A DNA stretch of 64,000 bases from Azospirillum sp. TSH64 (GCF_003116035.1 NZ_LGQW01000015.1:6560648-6624647); one strand, 5' to 3'. Numbered from the stretch's first letter, positions 18,001 to 26,437 are shown. The notes: a model not told the origin generated them from the sequence alone. A program made the numbers and translations.

Positions 18001-18464
18001 TCGACGTGGTCAACCGCGACTTCCAAGAGCTGTTCACCCGCCTGTTCGGCGGCGGCAAGGCCTATCTGGAGCTGGTCAACGCCGAGGACCCGCTGAATGC
18101 CGGGCTGGAGATCTACGCCAGCCCGCCGGGCAAGAAGTTGCAGGTCCTCTCGCTGCTGTCGGGCGGCGAGCAGGCGCTGACGGCCTTGTCGCTGCTGTTC
18201 GCCGTTTTCCGGTCCAACCCGGCGCCGATCTGCGTGCTGGACGAGGTGGACGCCCCGCTGGACGAGGCCAATGTCGGCCGCTTCTGCGATCTGGTCGAGG
18301 ACATCGCTCGGCAGGGCGACACCCGCTTCCTGATCATCACCCACCACCGCCTGACCATGGCCCGCGTCGACCGCCTGTTCGGCGTGACGATGGTGGAGCG
18401 GGGCGTGTCGCAGCTGGTCAGCGTCGATCTGAGCAGGGCGGAGGAGCTTCGCGGGGTGGCGTGA
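15003..18464 (+). CDS. smc: Chromosome segregation protein SMC
   Basis: 1153 residues from a GTG start. The N-terminal ATPase half has Walker A GPNGCGKSN (31-39). Two long coiled-coil arms rich in Ala, Glu and Arg flank a hinge (about 505-635) that is Gly/Ala/Pro-rich. The C-terminal half has the signature LSGGEQALTALSLLFAVF and Walker B CVLDEVDAPLDEAN. SMC dimers with ScpA/ScpB compact and segregate the nucleoid. The hinge is short and divergent, as usual in alphaproteobacteria, but both ATPase halves look fully functional. It converges on the next gene, which is on the other strand 30 bp away. Confidence 0.95.
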   Translation: MQFTRLRLSGFKSFVDATDLVIEPGMTGIVGPNGCGKSNLVEALRWVMGETSAKRMRGDDMDDVIFGGTSSRPARNLGEVTLAVDNRSRTAPAGFNEHDELEITRRIERGSGSDYRINGKLVRARDVQLLFADNASGAASPALVSQGKVAQIISAKPQDRRALLEEAAGITGLHSRRHEAELRLKAAETNLTRLDDVIGAMDTQLQSLKKQARQTSRYRNLSDQIRKAEAVLWHLRWLAAQEERARAHAAFAAAEAEVRDRMLAVNQLAARRTEAAAGLPEKRQDEARAASALQRLVIAREQLDAEEKRVADQQRALEARLRQIAGDLGREEALAADAGEALARLMAERDRLIEAQADEEMLEEAAGEALAEAREQVDALDRELTRLTEAVATDEARRAATQRQAAELETRAAGLAKRLAEQQAQRAALEAEIAARADLSEAELAVELADQRLEQARDAAEAAELAKAEAEPAQSRAREALSAADSARARLRAEERALAELLEAGAGGQFPPLVDAVTVSPGYEGALAAALGDALTAPLDTAAPVHWRMLPAYEAAAPLPAGAVPLSNHVQGPPAAGRALAHIAVVADAAQGAALAATLAPGQVLVSRDGGAWRWDGLTVQAGAPTAAAIRLKQRNRLAELRGELELAEEQVELAREALDAAKRTVEEAAQADRRARDAVRDGFAALNAARDRHAKLAREADAASTRLAALAEAVERLAAEEGEAAARRDEVLDLLEQLPDPREGREQVNDRRTALAERRAVLAERQNALDRLTREAQARRQRLAAIQSETASWDTRSAGAGGRVAELRQRAAEADGEIALLADRPVEIAAERQELLDRIALAERDRKRAAEALTEAESRLAATEQALHDAEAALADGREARARAEAAVSAALQQERTLTERIAERLDCRPEDTRAAADLDPAEPMPDAGAVEARLDKLTRERENMGPVNLRAEIEAEELEAQIGGLNGEREDLTAAIARLRQGIASLNREARERLVASFDVVNRDFQELFTRLFGGGKAYLELVNAEDPLNAGLEIYASPPGKKLQVLSLLSGGEQALTALSLLFAVFRSNPAPICVLDEVDAPLDEANVGRFCDLVEDIARQGDTRFLIITHHRLTMARVDRLFGVTMVERGVSQLVSVDLSRAEELRGVA

Positions 18465-18494
18465 CGGGAAGGGGGCGGCGGTGGCCTTCCGCGC

Positions 18495-19559
18495 TCATCC
18501 CCCCCGCTTCCACACCGTCGTCTCGATGTAGCGGCTCGCCAGGAACCGGTAGGTCTGCTTCTGCAACGCCTCCACCTTGGGGGAGCGCTCCATCGAGATG
18601 TCGTCCCAGCCGCGCAGCAGGTCTTCCCACTCCAAGAGCTTGGCGCGCAGATCGTCGCGGATCTTGCGGATGAACTGGATGGTGGGGTGGAAATTGCGCA
18701 GCGCGCCGACGATGTCGCCGGTCTGGGCGTCGGCCTGATCGAAAATCATGTCGTATTCGCGCACCGGCTTGCGGATCAGCCCCTGCATCCGGTTCAGTTC
18801 GCTGCAGAAGGTGCGGTCGGTGCGGTAGATGGTGGCGAGCTTGCCCATCGCCTGCTCGATGCGGCGGATGTGCCGGAAGCGGTCGCGCAGCGCCTCGATG
18901 TAGGACAGCTCCTGCGCCAGATCGTCGATGCGGTCGGTCAGGTACTGTTCGGGGTTGTTGGTCAGTTTCAGCCGCTCGGCGATCTTGGCGAAGGCCGCCT
19001 TCATCTTCTCCTGCGTCTGCGGGTCGTCCAGCAGCTGTTCCAGCTGCGACTGGTCGGAAACGATGATCTCATTGCCGGTAAAGGACGAGACGATCTGCAT
19101 GGTCAGCCGCCCCTTGGCGGCGATGCGGTGCTTGTCCTCCACCGACCAGGAGGCGCGGCCGTCCAGCAGCTCGCCGGGGATTTCCTCGCCCGGCCGGATC
19201 TGCTTCACGAAGGCCAGCCCCTGTTCGATGACCTCCAGAAGGCGGGCGTCGTGGGTGCCGTCCTCGATCTGGAAGGACTCCATCAGGGTGGGGAAGGCCA
19301 GCGCCACCTTCAGGTCGCCCAGCAGCATGTTCAGCACGGGATCCTTGCTGTTCGGATCCTGGCAGAAGAAGGCGCCGGGCAGGCTGAAGACCTTGTGCTG
19401 GAAGTCGAAATGCGTGTCCCGCATCGGCTGGACCAGGACATTCTCCTGCGCCGCCTTCTCGGCGATGGCGGCGTCTGGGGCAGCGTCCAGGGCGGCGTCC
19501 TTGCCCGGTGCGGTATCCGAAGAGGGGGGAGTCTCGTCGCTGCTGGAGATGTCGGTCAT
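18495..19559 (-). CDS. Conserved hypothetical protein, 354 aa, helical
   Basis: I do not recognise a family. There is no signal peptide or membrane segment, so it is likely cytoplasmic. The first ~40 residues are acidic/Ala-rich and disordered. The remainder looks almost wholly helical with charged, coiled-coil-like stretches (for example MKAAFAKIAERLKLTNNPEQY and RDRFRHIRRIEQAMGK) and a conserved-looking core around FQHKVFSLPGAFFCQDPNSKDPVLNMLLGDLK. It lies 66 bp downstream of puuB on the same strand and ends tail-to-tail with smc. Its codon use matches the neighbours, so it is a real resident gene of unknown function. Confidence 0.75.
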   Translation of the reverse strand: MTDISSSDETPPSSDTAPGKDAALDAAPDAAIAEKAAQENVLVQPMRDTHFDFQHKVFSLPGAFFCQDPNSKDPVLNMLLGDLKVALAFPTLMESFQIEDGTHDARLLEVIEQGLAFVKQIRPGEEIPGELLDGRASWSVEDKHRIAAKGRLTMQIVSSFTGNEIIVSDQSQLEQLLDDPQTQEKMKAAFAKIAERLKLTNNPEQYLTDRIDDLAQELSYIEALRDRFRHIRRIEQAMGKLATIYRTDRTFCSELNRMQGLIRKPVREYDMIFDQADAQTGDIVGALRNFHPTIQFIRKIRDDLRAKLLEWEDLLRGWDDISMERSPKVEALQKQTYRFLASRYIETTVWKRGG

Positions 19560-19625
19560 GGGTGGGGGCGGTACTCGGCGGGGGACGGAGGTGGATGCGT
19601 GGAGGCCATGGATTGCTTCCCCAGC

Positions 19626-20906
19626 CTACAGCAGATCACGCAGACGGAACCACATCATTGCGAGGACCAGCGCCGGGGTGCGGAAGCGCCGCCCGCCGGG
19701 GAAGGGGGTGTGGGGGATGCGGGCGAACACGTCGAAGCGCCCGGCGGTGCCGCTCACCGTCTCCGCCATCAGCCGCCCGGCCATGCCGGCCAGCGCCACG
19801 CCATGGCCGGAATAGCCGTGGGCATAGAGCGTGGTGGGCGACAGCCGGCCCAGATGCGGCATGCGGTTCATGGTGATGGCGACCCGTCCCCCCCAGAAAT
19901 ACTCGACGCGGGCGTCCTTCAGATCCGGATAGATCGCCAGCATCTTCAGCCGCATCGCCTGTTTCAGACCCGGACCGTCCACTCCGGAATAGCTGACGCC
20001 GCCGCCGAACAGCAGCCGGTGGTCGGCGGAGCGGCGGAAGTAATCCAGCGAGAACTTCATGTCCGACACCGCGATGTTGGTCGGCAGCAGGGTCCGTGCC
20101 CGCTCCTCGCCCAGCGGTTCGGTGGCGATCATGTAGGTCGCGACCGGCATGATGGTGCGGTCCAGCGCCGGGGCCAGCCCGCCGAGATAGGCGTTGCCGG
20201 CGAGGATCAGGTGCTTGGCCGTCACCCGCCCGCGTTCGGTGCGGACCCAGGGCTTCGCCCCGCTGTCCATGGCCAGCACGCGGCTGTTCTCGAAGATGCG
20301 AACCCCGGCGGCATCGGCGGCGCGGGCGAGGCCCAGCGCGTAGTTCAGCGGGTGCAGATGGCCGCTGCCCCCGTCCAGCAGGCCGCCGATATAGGCGTCG
20401 CTGCCGACATGGGCACGGATGCCGGCGCGGTCCAGCCGCTGCACCCGGTCATAGCCGTACCCGTCGCGCATCTCCTGTTCCAGCGCCGCCACGTCCTGCA
20501 TGTGGCGCGACTTCAGTGCTGCATAGGCGAAGCCCCAGGTCAGGTCGCAGGCGATGGCGTGGCGCTCCACCCGCCCGGCCAGCTGGGCCTTCGCCTCCTC
20601 GCCGAACTCCCATAGGCGGCGGGCATCCTCCTTGCCGACCCAGCCCTCGACGGTCGCCATCGGCTTGTTGTAGCCGGTGATGATCTGTCCGCCGTTGCGG
20701 CCCGAAGCCCCCCAGCCGCAACTTTCCGCTTCCAGCAGAACGACGTCGAAGCCGCGCTCCGCCAGTTCCAGCGCCGCGGTCAGTCCGGTGTAGCCGCCGC
20801 CGACGATGCAGACGTCGCAGGCGGCCTCGCCCTCCAGGGCCGGGCGGTCGATGCGGGGGGCGGCGGAGGCCGCGTACCAGCTGTTCAGGTAGGAGGCTTT
20901 CGGCAT
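19626..20906 (-). CDS. puuB: Gamma-glutamylputrescine oxidase-type FAD oxidoreductase
   Basis: 426 residues from ATG 20906 (same length as E. coli PuuB as I recall it); the frame open to 20942 is not needed. The family oxidises gamma-glutamylputrescine to the aldehyde with FAD and oxygen. Visible are YLNSWYAASA at the N-terminus (typical SYYxAS start), the dinucleotide motif CIVGGGYTGLTAALELAERG (34-53), the GWGASGRNGGQI segment, and a C-terminal YFWGGRVAITMNRMPHLGRL with YAHGYSGHGVALAGMAGRLMAE. It is divergent from the glutamine-synthetase-type puuA with a shared 168-bp control region, which supports the putrescine pathway. Confidence 0.88.
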   Translation of the reverse strand: MPKASYLNSWYAASAAPRIDRPALEGEAACDVCIVGGGYTGLTAALELAERGFDVVLLEAESCGWGASGRNGGQIITGYNKPMATVEGWVGKEDARRLWEFGEEAKAQLAGRVERHAIACDLTWGFAYAALKSRHMQDVAALEQEMRDGYGYDRVQRLDRAGIRAHVGSDAYIGGLLDGGSGHLHPLNYALGLARAADAAGVRIFENSRVLAMDSGAKPWVRTERGRVTAKHLILAGNAYLGGLAPALDRTIMPVATYMIATEPLGEERARTLLPTNIAVSDMKFSLDYFRRSADHRLLFGGGVSYSGVDGPGLKQAMRLKMLAIYPDLKDARVEYFWGGRVAITMNRMPHLGRLSPTTLYAHGYSGHGVALAGMAGRLMAETVSGTAGRFDVFARIPHTPFPGGRRFRTPALVLAMMWFRLRDLL

Positions 20907-20973
20907 GGCCGCAGTTAAGTCCGAGCCGACGGGGGAGGTCAACGGAAAGGCGGATATTTCACCGAACCGTCAT

Positions 20974-21004
20974 GCGGAACCCTCTGGCGCGTTCCGCCGG
21001 AACG
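20974..21004. promoter_or_regulatory. Palindromic operator candidate between puuB and puuA
   Basis: CGTTCCGCCGGAACG (20990-21004) is a perfect 7+1+7 palindrome. A further half-site GCGGAAC at 20974-20980 pairs with GTTCCGC at 20991-20997. Three related half-sites in 31 bp of a divergent control region look like the target of a dimeric regulator of putrescine use. No regulator gene is adjacent. Confidence 0.5.
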
Positions 21005-21074
21005 GCGTCATAGTGTCGCTGTCGTCCACAGCACGGAGGGGGCTGCCCATAGTCCGGAGCGGTCCGCCATACCC

Positions 21075-22418
21075 ATGGGTTTTATGGAAGACTTCATCAA
21101 GAAGAACCGCATTACCGAAGTCGAATGTCTTGTGCCCGACATGTCGGGCATCGCGCGGGGAAAGATCGTCCCCGCCGAAAAGTTCCTCCGCATCCTGCGC
21201 GACCGCGGCCTGCGCCTGCCCGAGGCGATCTTCGTCCAGACCGTGACCGGTGAATTCCCCGACGACGAGGACATCACCTCGGACGAGAATTCCGACATCT
21301 ACATGATTCCGGACGAACGGACGATCCGCTTCGTCCCCTGGTACACCGAGCCGACGGCCCAGGTCATCACCGACTGCGTCTATGCCGACGGCAGGCCGGT
21401 CGACGTGTCGCCGCGCCATGTGCTGAAGCGCGTGCTGTCGCTGTACGAGGAGCGCGGCTGGAAGCCGCTGGTGGCGCCGGAGCTGGAATTCTTCCTGGTC
21501 CAGGTCAACAAGGACCCCGATTACCCGCTGGTCCCGCCGGTCGGGCGCAACGGCCGGATGGAAAGCGGCCGGCAGGCCTTCGGCATCGACGCGGTCAACG
21601 AATTCGACCCGATCTTCGAGGCTGTCTATGATTTCTGCGAGAAGCAGGACATCGACATCGACACGCTGACCCACGAGGCCGGCGCCGCCCAGATCGAGAT
21701 CAACTTCAACCACGGCGACGCGCTGGAACTGGCCGACCAGGCCTTCCTGTTCAAGCGCACGGCGCGCGAGGCGGCGATCCGCCACCAGATCTACGCCACC
21801 TTCATGGCGAAGCCGATGCAGGGCGAACCCGGCAGCGCCATGCACATCCACCAGTCGGTGGTCGATACCGTCAACGGCCGCAACCTGTTCAGCAATCCCG
21901 ACGGCACCGACAGCGACCTGTTCATGGCGCACATCGCCGGGTTGCAGAAATACCTGCCCTATGTGATGCCGCTGCTGGCGCCCAACGTCAACAGTTACCG
22001 CCGGCTGGTGCCGAACTCCGATGCGCCGATCAACGTGCATTGGGGCCGCGACAACCGCACCACCGGCCTGCGCGTTCCCGTCTCCCAGCCCGACGCCCGC
22101 CGGGTGGAGAACCGGGTGGCCGGCGCGGACGCCAACCCCTATCTCGCCATCGCCGCGTCGCTCGCCTGCGGCTATGTCGGCATGACCCAGGGGCTGGAGC
22201 CGAACGACCCGATCAAGGGGTCGGCCTACCGCCTCGCCTTCACGCTGCCGCGCCACCAGTCGGAGGCGCTGACCAAGTTCAACGCCTGCAAGCCGTTGAA
22301 GGAAATCCTCGGCGAACGCTTCATCGACGCCGTCACCTGCGTGAAGCAGACGGAGTACGAGGCCTACAACCGGGTCATCAGCTCGTGGGAGCGTGAGAAT
22401 CTGCTGCTGAACGTCTGA
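21075..22418 (+). CDS. puuA: Gamma-glutamylpolyamine synthetase (glutamine synthetase family)
   Basis: 447 residues. It belongs to the glutamine synthetase superfamily but to the branch that ligates glutamate to putrescine or other amines (PuuA/PauA). Metal and substrate motifs visible are PELEFFLV, EINFNHGDALELAD, the GSAMHIHQS loop, NSYRRLVPNSDAP, and ENRVAGADANPYLAIAA. There is no adenylylation-loop Tyr region of GlnA. The divergent puuB makes the next enzyme, so the pair would carry putrescine to gamma-glutamyl-aminobutyraldehyde. PuuC and PuuD are not in the window. It ends before a strong terminator. Confidence 0.85.
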   Translation: MGFMEDFIKKNRITEVECLVPDMSGIARGKIVPAEKFLRILRDRGLRLPEAIFVQTVTGEFPDDEDITSDENSDIYMIPDERTIRFVPWYTEPTAQVITDCVYADGRPVDVSPRHVLKRVLSLYEERGWKPLVAPELEFFLVQVNKDPDYPLVPPVGRNGRMESGRQAFGIDAVNEFDPIFEAVYDFCEKQDIDIDTLTHEAGAAQIEINFNHGDALELADQAFLFKRTAREAAIRHQIYATFMAKPMQGEPGSAMHIHQSVVDTVNGRNLFSNPDGTDSDLFMAHIAGLQKYLPYVMPLLAPNVNSYRRLVPNSDAPINVHWGRDNRTTGLRVPVSQPDARRVENRVAGADANPYLAIAASLACGYVGMTQGLEPNDPIKGSAYRLAFTLPRHQSEALTKFNACKPLKEILGERFIDAVTCVKQTEYEAYNRVISSWERENLLLNV

Positions 22419-22436
22419 GCCTTGGCGTCACGATTG

Positions 22437-22475
22437 AAAGGGCTGCCGGCGGGGACATCCGCCGGCAGCCCTTTT
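22437..22475 (+). terminator. Intrinsic terminator of puuA
   Basis: Perfect 16-bp stem AAAGGGCTGCCGGCGG (22437-22452) with 22459-22474 around loop GGACAT, then T-rich CTTTTACGTTTTT. Strong. Confidence 0.93.
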
Positions 22476-23062
22476 ACGTTTTTGGTTCCCTGTTCCTGCG
22501 CCAGTCCCGCTCGCCGATGTCCGTCCACTCCGTAGCGGGTCGCGCCGGCTGACCAGCCGTTCGTGAGCCGTCCCGCCCCGGAGATCCGAAAGTTCGGTCC
22601 GAAAGCCGGGTCCATCCGCGCCCTCCATCGCCCGTCCTACCCCGAGCGGTGCGATCCCCCTCGCCGGCCGGTCGCCGGGCGCGGTGCTCTGCCACCACCG
22701 TGCAGCCCGGTTTTGGCGGATGCGCTTAAAAACGCAAGGTCGTCGTTCATCCCTTTATGGCCGCCGGCACACGTAATCGAAGACTTTCAAAGCAAAACTG
22801 CAGTGTATTTTCGACCCTGTGAGGAGAGGCAGGGGAAGATACGGTCGCCATGCGGCGGTTTGGCGCCGGCTGGGCGTCACTGCACTTTGTTATCTCCTTT
22901 GAAAATAGTCAAGGCACGGGGCCGTAGCTTTCGCGGGACATGGCGTTTCTGCCGCCGCGGCACGCCTTCGATTGCCTTGGCCGATTGCCTCGCTTGGGCG
23001 GATGAGCCGGAGCCGGGGCAGTGTCGCGACAAAAGTGATGGGCAACCGATGGATGGCCAAGC
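22476..23062. other. Intergenic region before the fusion gene
   Basis: Almost 590 bp without a convincing gene; open frames here have no ribosome binding site and poor composition. An AT-richer part (22725-22815) and a second one near 22885-22910 are the likely promoter zone, but I find no confident -35/-10 pair. Confidence 0.4.
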
Positions 23063-25951
23063 ATGAGCATGCAACCTGCGATCCCGTCCCTTCGAACAGG
23101 CCTGCGAAGCGTTGGCTGGGTTCAGCGCAGCATCATCCTGGCGTCGCTGTTCATCGTTCTGACGACCGGGCTGCTGGGGCTGGCGCTGCACCGCGGCGGC
23201 CATGCCAGCAACCTGACCGACATCCAGAACCTGTTCGTGCTGGAGAACCCCGACCTGATCCCGGTCGACAGCTGGGACCCGATGATCGCCGCGCTCGACT
23301 GGCTGCATGAGCGGCCGGGCGAAAATGTCTATGACGGCGTGTTCTTCAAGCAGCACATCAAGTTCCAGTATCCGGTGACGTCGCTGCTGCCGCTGGAGGC
23401 GATGAAGGCGCTGGGGGTGCTGAACCTCGTGGCGTTCGAGCGGGTCAACCTGCTGTTCGTGCTGGCGACCGCGGCCGGCATGGCGATCCTGGTGCTGGAG
23501 ATGGCGGCGCGGCTGCGCCTGCCCGGCGCGCGGGACGACCGGCTGACCCAGGTGCTGCTGGGCGGCTTCGGCTTCGTCGCGACGCTGTGCTTCTATCCGG
23601 TTCTGAAGGCCTTTTCGCTGGGGCAGGTGCAGGTCTGGCTGAACGCCGCCTTCGTCTTCGCCTGCATCGCCCTGCTGCGCGACCGGCGGGTGCTGTGCGG
23701 AGCCCTGCTCGGCGCCTCGACGCTGATGAAGCCGCAGATGTCGCTGTTCCTCGCCTGGGCGGCGCTGCGCGGCGACTGGCGGATGGCGGCGGGCTGGGCG
23801 GCGGTCGTGGTGCCGGGGGTGGCGCTGGCGACCCTGGTCTACGGCTTCGCGCCGATGATCGATTACCTCGAGGTGCTGCTGTTCATCGGCCGGCACGGCG
23901 AGAGCTATCACGTCAACCAGACCGTCAACGGGCTGGTCAACCGCCTGCTGCACAACGGCAACAATCTGGAATGGTCGGCGGAGGCCTTCGCCCCCTATCA
24001 CCCGGCGGTCCATATCGCCACGCAGGTTTCGGGCCTCGCCTTCGTCGGCTTCGGCCTGCTGTGGCGGCGACGCGACCGCGGGGCCGAACGGATCCTGGCC
24101 TTCGTCGTCGCCGGCATCTGCTTCACCGTCGGTTCGCCGGTCGCCTGGGTGCATCATTACGGCATCCTGCTGCCGGCCTTCGCGCTCGCCTTCCTGATCC
24201 TGCTGGAGCCCGGGCTGCGGCGTCCGGCCGGGGCGGTCACGCTGCTGGCGGTGGCCTATTTCCTGGCCGGCAACGTCCTGTTCTGGCCGGTCAACGCGCT
24301 GGCCGACAGCCCGCTGAACGTCCTGCAATCCTATCTGTTCTTCGCCACCCTGATGCTGCTGGGCCTGATCACTGTGCTGGCTGGCCGGCACGACCGCGCC
24401 GCAGCAGCCCTGTGGGGCGTCGAGGGAGCGGTCGGGCGCGGTCATGCCCCGCCGGCCGAGGAGGCTGCGCCCTCCGTCGTCGCCCTCCCGCGTGCCGCCA
24501 CTGCGACGCTGGTCCCGCCCCCGGTCGCCGAGGAGCCGCCGCTGTTCGTCGATCTCGACGGCACGCTGCTGAGGACCGACCTCCTCTATGAATCGCTGTT
24601 CGGCCTGATCAAGGCGCAGCCCTGGGCGGCGCTGCTGGTGCCGGTCTGGCTGGCCGGCGGCAAGGCGCGGCTGAAGGCGGAACTGGCCCGCCGGGTGGAG
24701 ATCGACCCGGCCGGCCTGATCTACAACCCCGCCGTCCTGCAACGGCTGGAGGAGGAGCGCAGGCGCGGCCGGCGTCTGGTGCTGGCGACCGCCGCCCACC
24801 ACCGCTATGCCGACGCCATCGCCCGTCATCTCGGCCTGTTCGATCAGGTGCTGTCCAGCAGCGACGGCCTGAACCTGAAGAGCGAGCGCAAGCTGGAGGC
24901 GATCCGGGCGCAGGTGCCGTCCGGCATCTTCGACTATATGGGCAATGACGAGGCCGATTATGCCGTCTGGCGCGCCGCCCGCCGCGGCATCGCGGTGGAC
25001 GCCGCGGCCGGGGTGGTTCGCCATGCCGCCACGCTGTGCCCGCTGGAGACCATCGCCACCCCGCGCCGGCCGCGCCTGCTGCTGATCCTGAAGGCGCTGC
25101 GCCTGCACCAGTGGCTGAAGAACCTGCTGGTCTTCGTGCCGCTGGTGGCCGGCCAGAAGCTGGGGGAGGTCGGGCCGACCCTCCAGGCCGTCGCCGCCTT
25201 CCTCGCCTTCGGGCTGTGCGCGTCGAGCATCTATGTGCTGAACGACCTGCTGGACCTGCCGGCCGACCGCCGCCACCCGCGCAAGCGCCGCCGTCCCTTC
25301 GCGGCCGGCGACCTGCCGCTCGACCTCGGACTGTCTTTGATCCCCGGCCTGCTGCTGGCCAGCCTCGTCCTGTCGCTGGTGGCGCTGCCGCCGCTGTTCC
25401 TGGCGGCGCTGGCGACCTATGCCGCCTCGTCGCTGTTCTACAACCTGTTCGCCAAGAACCGGGTGATCTGGGACGTGATGCTGCTGGCCGGGCTCTATTC
25501 GCTGCGGGTGCTGGGCGGCGCCACGGCGACGGCCATCGTCCCGTCCTTCTGGCTGCTTGCCTTCTCGATGTTCCTGTTCCTCAGCCTCGCCATGGTGAAG
25601 CGCTATTCCGAGATGGACAGCATGCTGAAGCTGGGGCTGGGGCAGGCGGAGGGCAGGGGGTATGTGACCGCCGACATGCCGGTGCTGCAATCCATCGGTG
25701 TGTCGGCCGGCTTCCTCTCGGTGCTGGTGATGGCGCTCTACATCAACAGTCCGGAGGTCGGGCGGGTCTATGACCAGCCGCAGGCGCTGTGGATCATCTG
25801 TCCGCTGCTGCTCTTCTGGATCGGGCGGGTGTGGCTGCAAACCCACCGCGGGCTGATGCACGACGATCCGGTGGTGTTCGCCGCGCGCGACAAGTGGAGC
25901 ATCGCCATCGGGCTGGTCTGCGGCGCCGCGCTGATGCTTGGCCGGGCGTGA
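23063..25951 (+). CDS. Triple fusion: GT87-type glycosyltransferase, HAD phosphatase, UbiA prenyltransferase
   Basis: 962 residues, many membrane helices. Residues 1-445 look like a DUF2029/GT87 polyprenyl-phosphate-sugar-dependent glycosyltransferase: first-loop acidic residues at VDSWDP (68-73), the GQVQVWLNAAFVFACIALL helix, and the ALLGASTLMKPQ motif (KPQ 223-225). Residues ~493-640 are a HAD phosphatase: nucleophile Asp497 in FVDLDGTLLRTD, LATA, Lys in NLKSERK and acidic motif YMGNDEAD. Residues ~670-962 are a UbiA prenyltransferase with NDLLDLPADRRHP (ND 727-728, Asp731, Asp735) and KRRRPFAAG. This motif closely resembles mycobacterial decaprenyl-phosphate phosphoribosyltransferase. HAD-UbiA fusions are known; the added GT87 domain is unusual. 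I infer that one polypeptide makes a polyprenyl-phosphate pentose and uses it. No strong Shine-Dalgarno at the start. Confidence 0.8.
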   Translation: MSMQPAIPSLRTGLRSVGWVQRSIILASLFIVLTTGLLGLALHRGGHASNLTDIQNLFVLENPDLIPVDSWDPMIAALDWLHERPGENVYDGVFFKQHIKFQYPVTSLLPLEAMKALGVLNLVAFERVNLLFVLATAAGMAILVLEMAARLRLPGARDDRLTQVLLGGFGFVATLCFYPVLKAFSLGQVQVWLNAAFVFACIALLRDRRVLCGALLGASTLMKPQMSLFLAWAALRGDWRMAAGWAAVVVPGVALATLVYGFAPMIDYLEVLLFIGRHGESYHVNQTVNGLVNRLLHNGNNLEWSAEAFAPYHPAVHIATQVSGLAFVGFGLLWRRRDRGAERILAFVVAGICFTVGSPVAWVHHYGILLPAFALAFLILLEPGLRRPAGAVTLLAVAYFLAGNVLFWPVNALADSPLNVLQSYLFFATLMLLGLITVLAGRHDRAAAALWGVEGAVGRGHAPPAEEAAPSVVALPRAATATLVPPPVAEEPPLFVDLDGTLLRTDLLYESLFGLIKAQPWAALLVPVWLAGGKARLKAELARRVEIDPAGLIYNPAVLQRLEEERRRGRRLVLATAAHHRYADAIARHLGLFDQVLSSSDGLNLKSERKLEAIRAQVPSGIFDYMGNDEADYAVWRAARRGIAVDAAAGVVRHAATLCPLETIATPRRPRLLLILKALRLHQWLKNLLVFVPLVAGQKLGEVGPTLQAVAAFLAFGLCASSIYVLNDLLDLPADRRHPRKRRRPFAAGDLPLDLGLSLIPGLLLASLVLSLVALPPLFLAALATYAASSLFYNLFAKNRVIWDVMLLAGLYSLRVLGGATATAIVPSFWLLAFSMFLFLSLAMVKRYSEMDSMLKLGLGQAEGRGYVTADMPVLQSIGVSAGFLSVLVMALYINSPEVGRVYDQPQALWIICPLLLFWIGRVWLQTHRGLMHDDPVVFAARDKWSIAIGLVCGAALMLGRA

Positions 25952-25992
25952 GCCGCCGCCCTCCATCCTTCCGTCATTTTCCCGGAGTCGCC

Positions 25993-26367
25993 ATGCCCAT
26001 CGCCGTCGTCGGACTGATCCTGCTGAGCGTCACCCTGTCCGCCATCGCGCAGATTTCCCTGAAGATCGGCATGTCCAGCCCCGCGGTGTCGACCGCGCTG
26101 GCACGGGGGGAGGCCGGGCAGATCGCCCTGTCGGTGGTCGCCACGCCGCACATCCTGACCGGGCTGGCCTGCTACGGGCTGGGCATGGTGGTGTGGCTGG
26201 CGGTCCTGGCGAAGGTCGATGTTTCCATGGCCTATCCCTTCGTCGGGTTGGGCTTCCTGGTCACGCTGGCGCTCGGCATGCTGCTGCTGGGTGAGACGGT
26301 CAGCCTGACCCGCCTGATCGGCACGCTGCTGGTGGTTCTGGGCGTGGTCCTGACGGCGCAAAGTTAA
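25993..26367 (+). CDS. SMR/EamA-type four-helix membrane protein, flippase-like
   Basis: 124 residues from ATG 25993 (CGGAG upstream). Four transmembrane helices with the small multidrug resistance/ArnE-like layout: helix 1 VVGLILLSVTLSAIAQISLKIGM, helix 2 around ILTGLACYGLGMVVWLAVLAKV, helix 3 MAYPFVGLGFLVTLALGMLLLGE, helix 4 LIGTLLVVLGVVLTAQS. The Ser/Ala-Gln-Ile helix 1 and the single-gene form fit ArnE/ArnF or undecaprenyl-linked sugar flippases as well as drug exporters; the drug-pump Glu of EmrE in helix 1 is absent (Ala-Gln instead), which favours the flippase group. It lies 41 bp after the triple fusion, probably one operon, and could move its lipid-linked product across the membrane. 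Confidence 0.75.
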   Translation: MPIAVVGLILLSVTLSAIAQISLKIGMSSPAVSTALARGEAGQIALSVVATPHILTGLACYGLGMVVWLAVLAKVDVSMAYPFVGLGFLVTLALGMLLLGETVSLTRLIGTLLVVLGVVLTAQS

Positions 26368-26407
26368 GGTATCGTAAACCAAACCAGAGGTCCGGCCGCA
26401 AAACAGG

Positions 26408-26437
26408 AAGGCGCTGTGACAATAGTCGCAGCGCCTT
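26408..26437. terminator. Hairpin after the flippase-like gene
   Basis: 13-bp stem with one G-U (26408-26420 with 26425-26437, loop AATA) followed by only TATT. Probable weak terminator. Confidence 0.5.

Noticed and set aside
22563..23066. 167-codon frame before the triple fusion
   Set aside because: Arg/Pro-rich shadow-like composition, no ribosome binding site, poor codon pattern.
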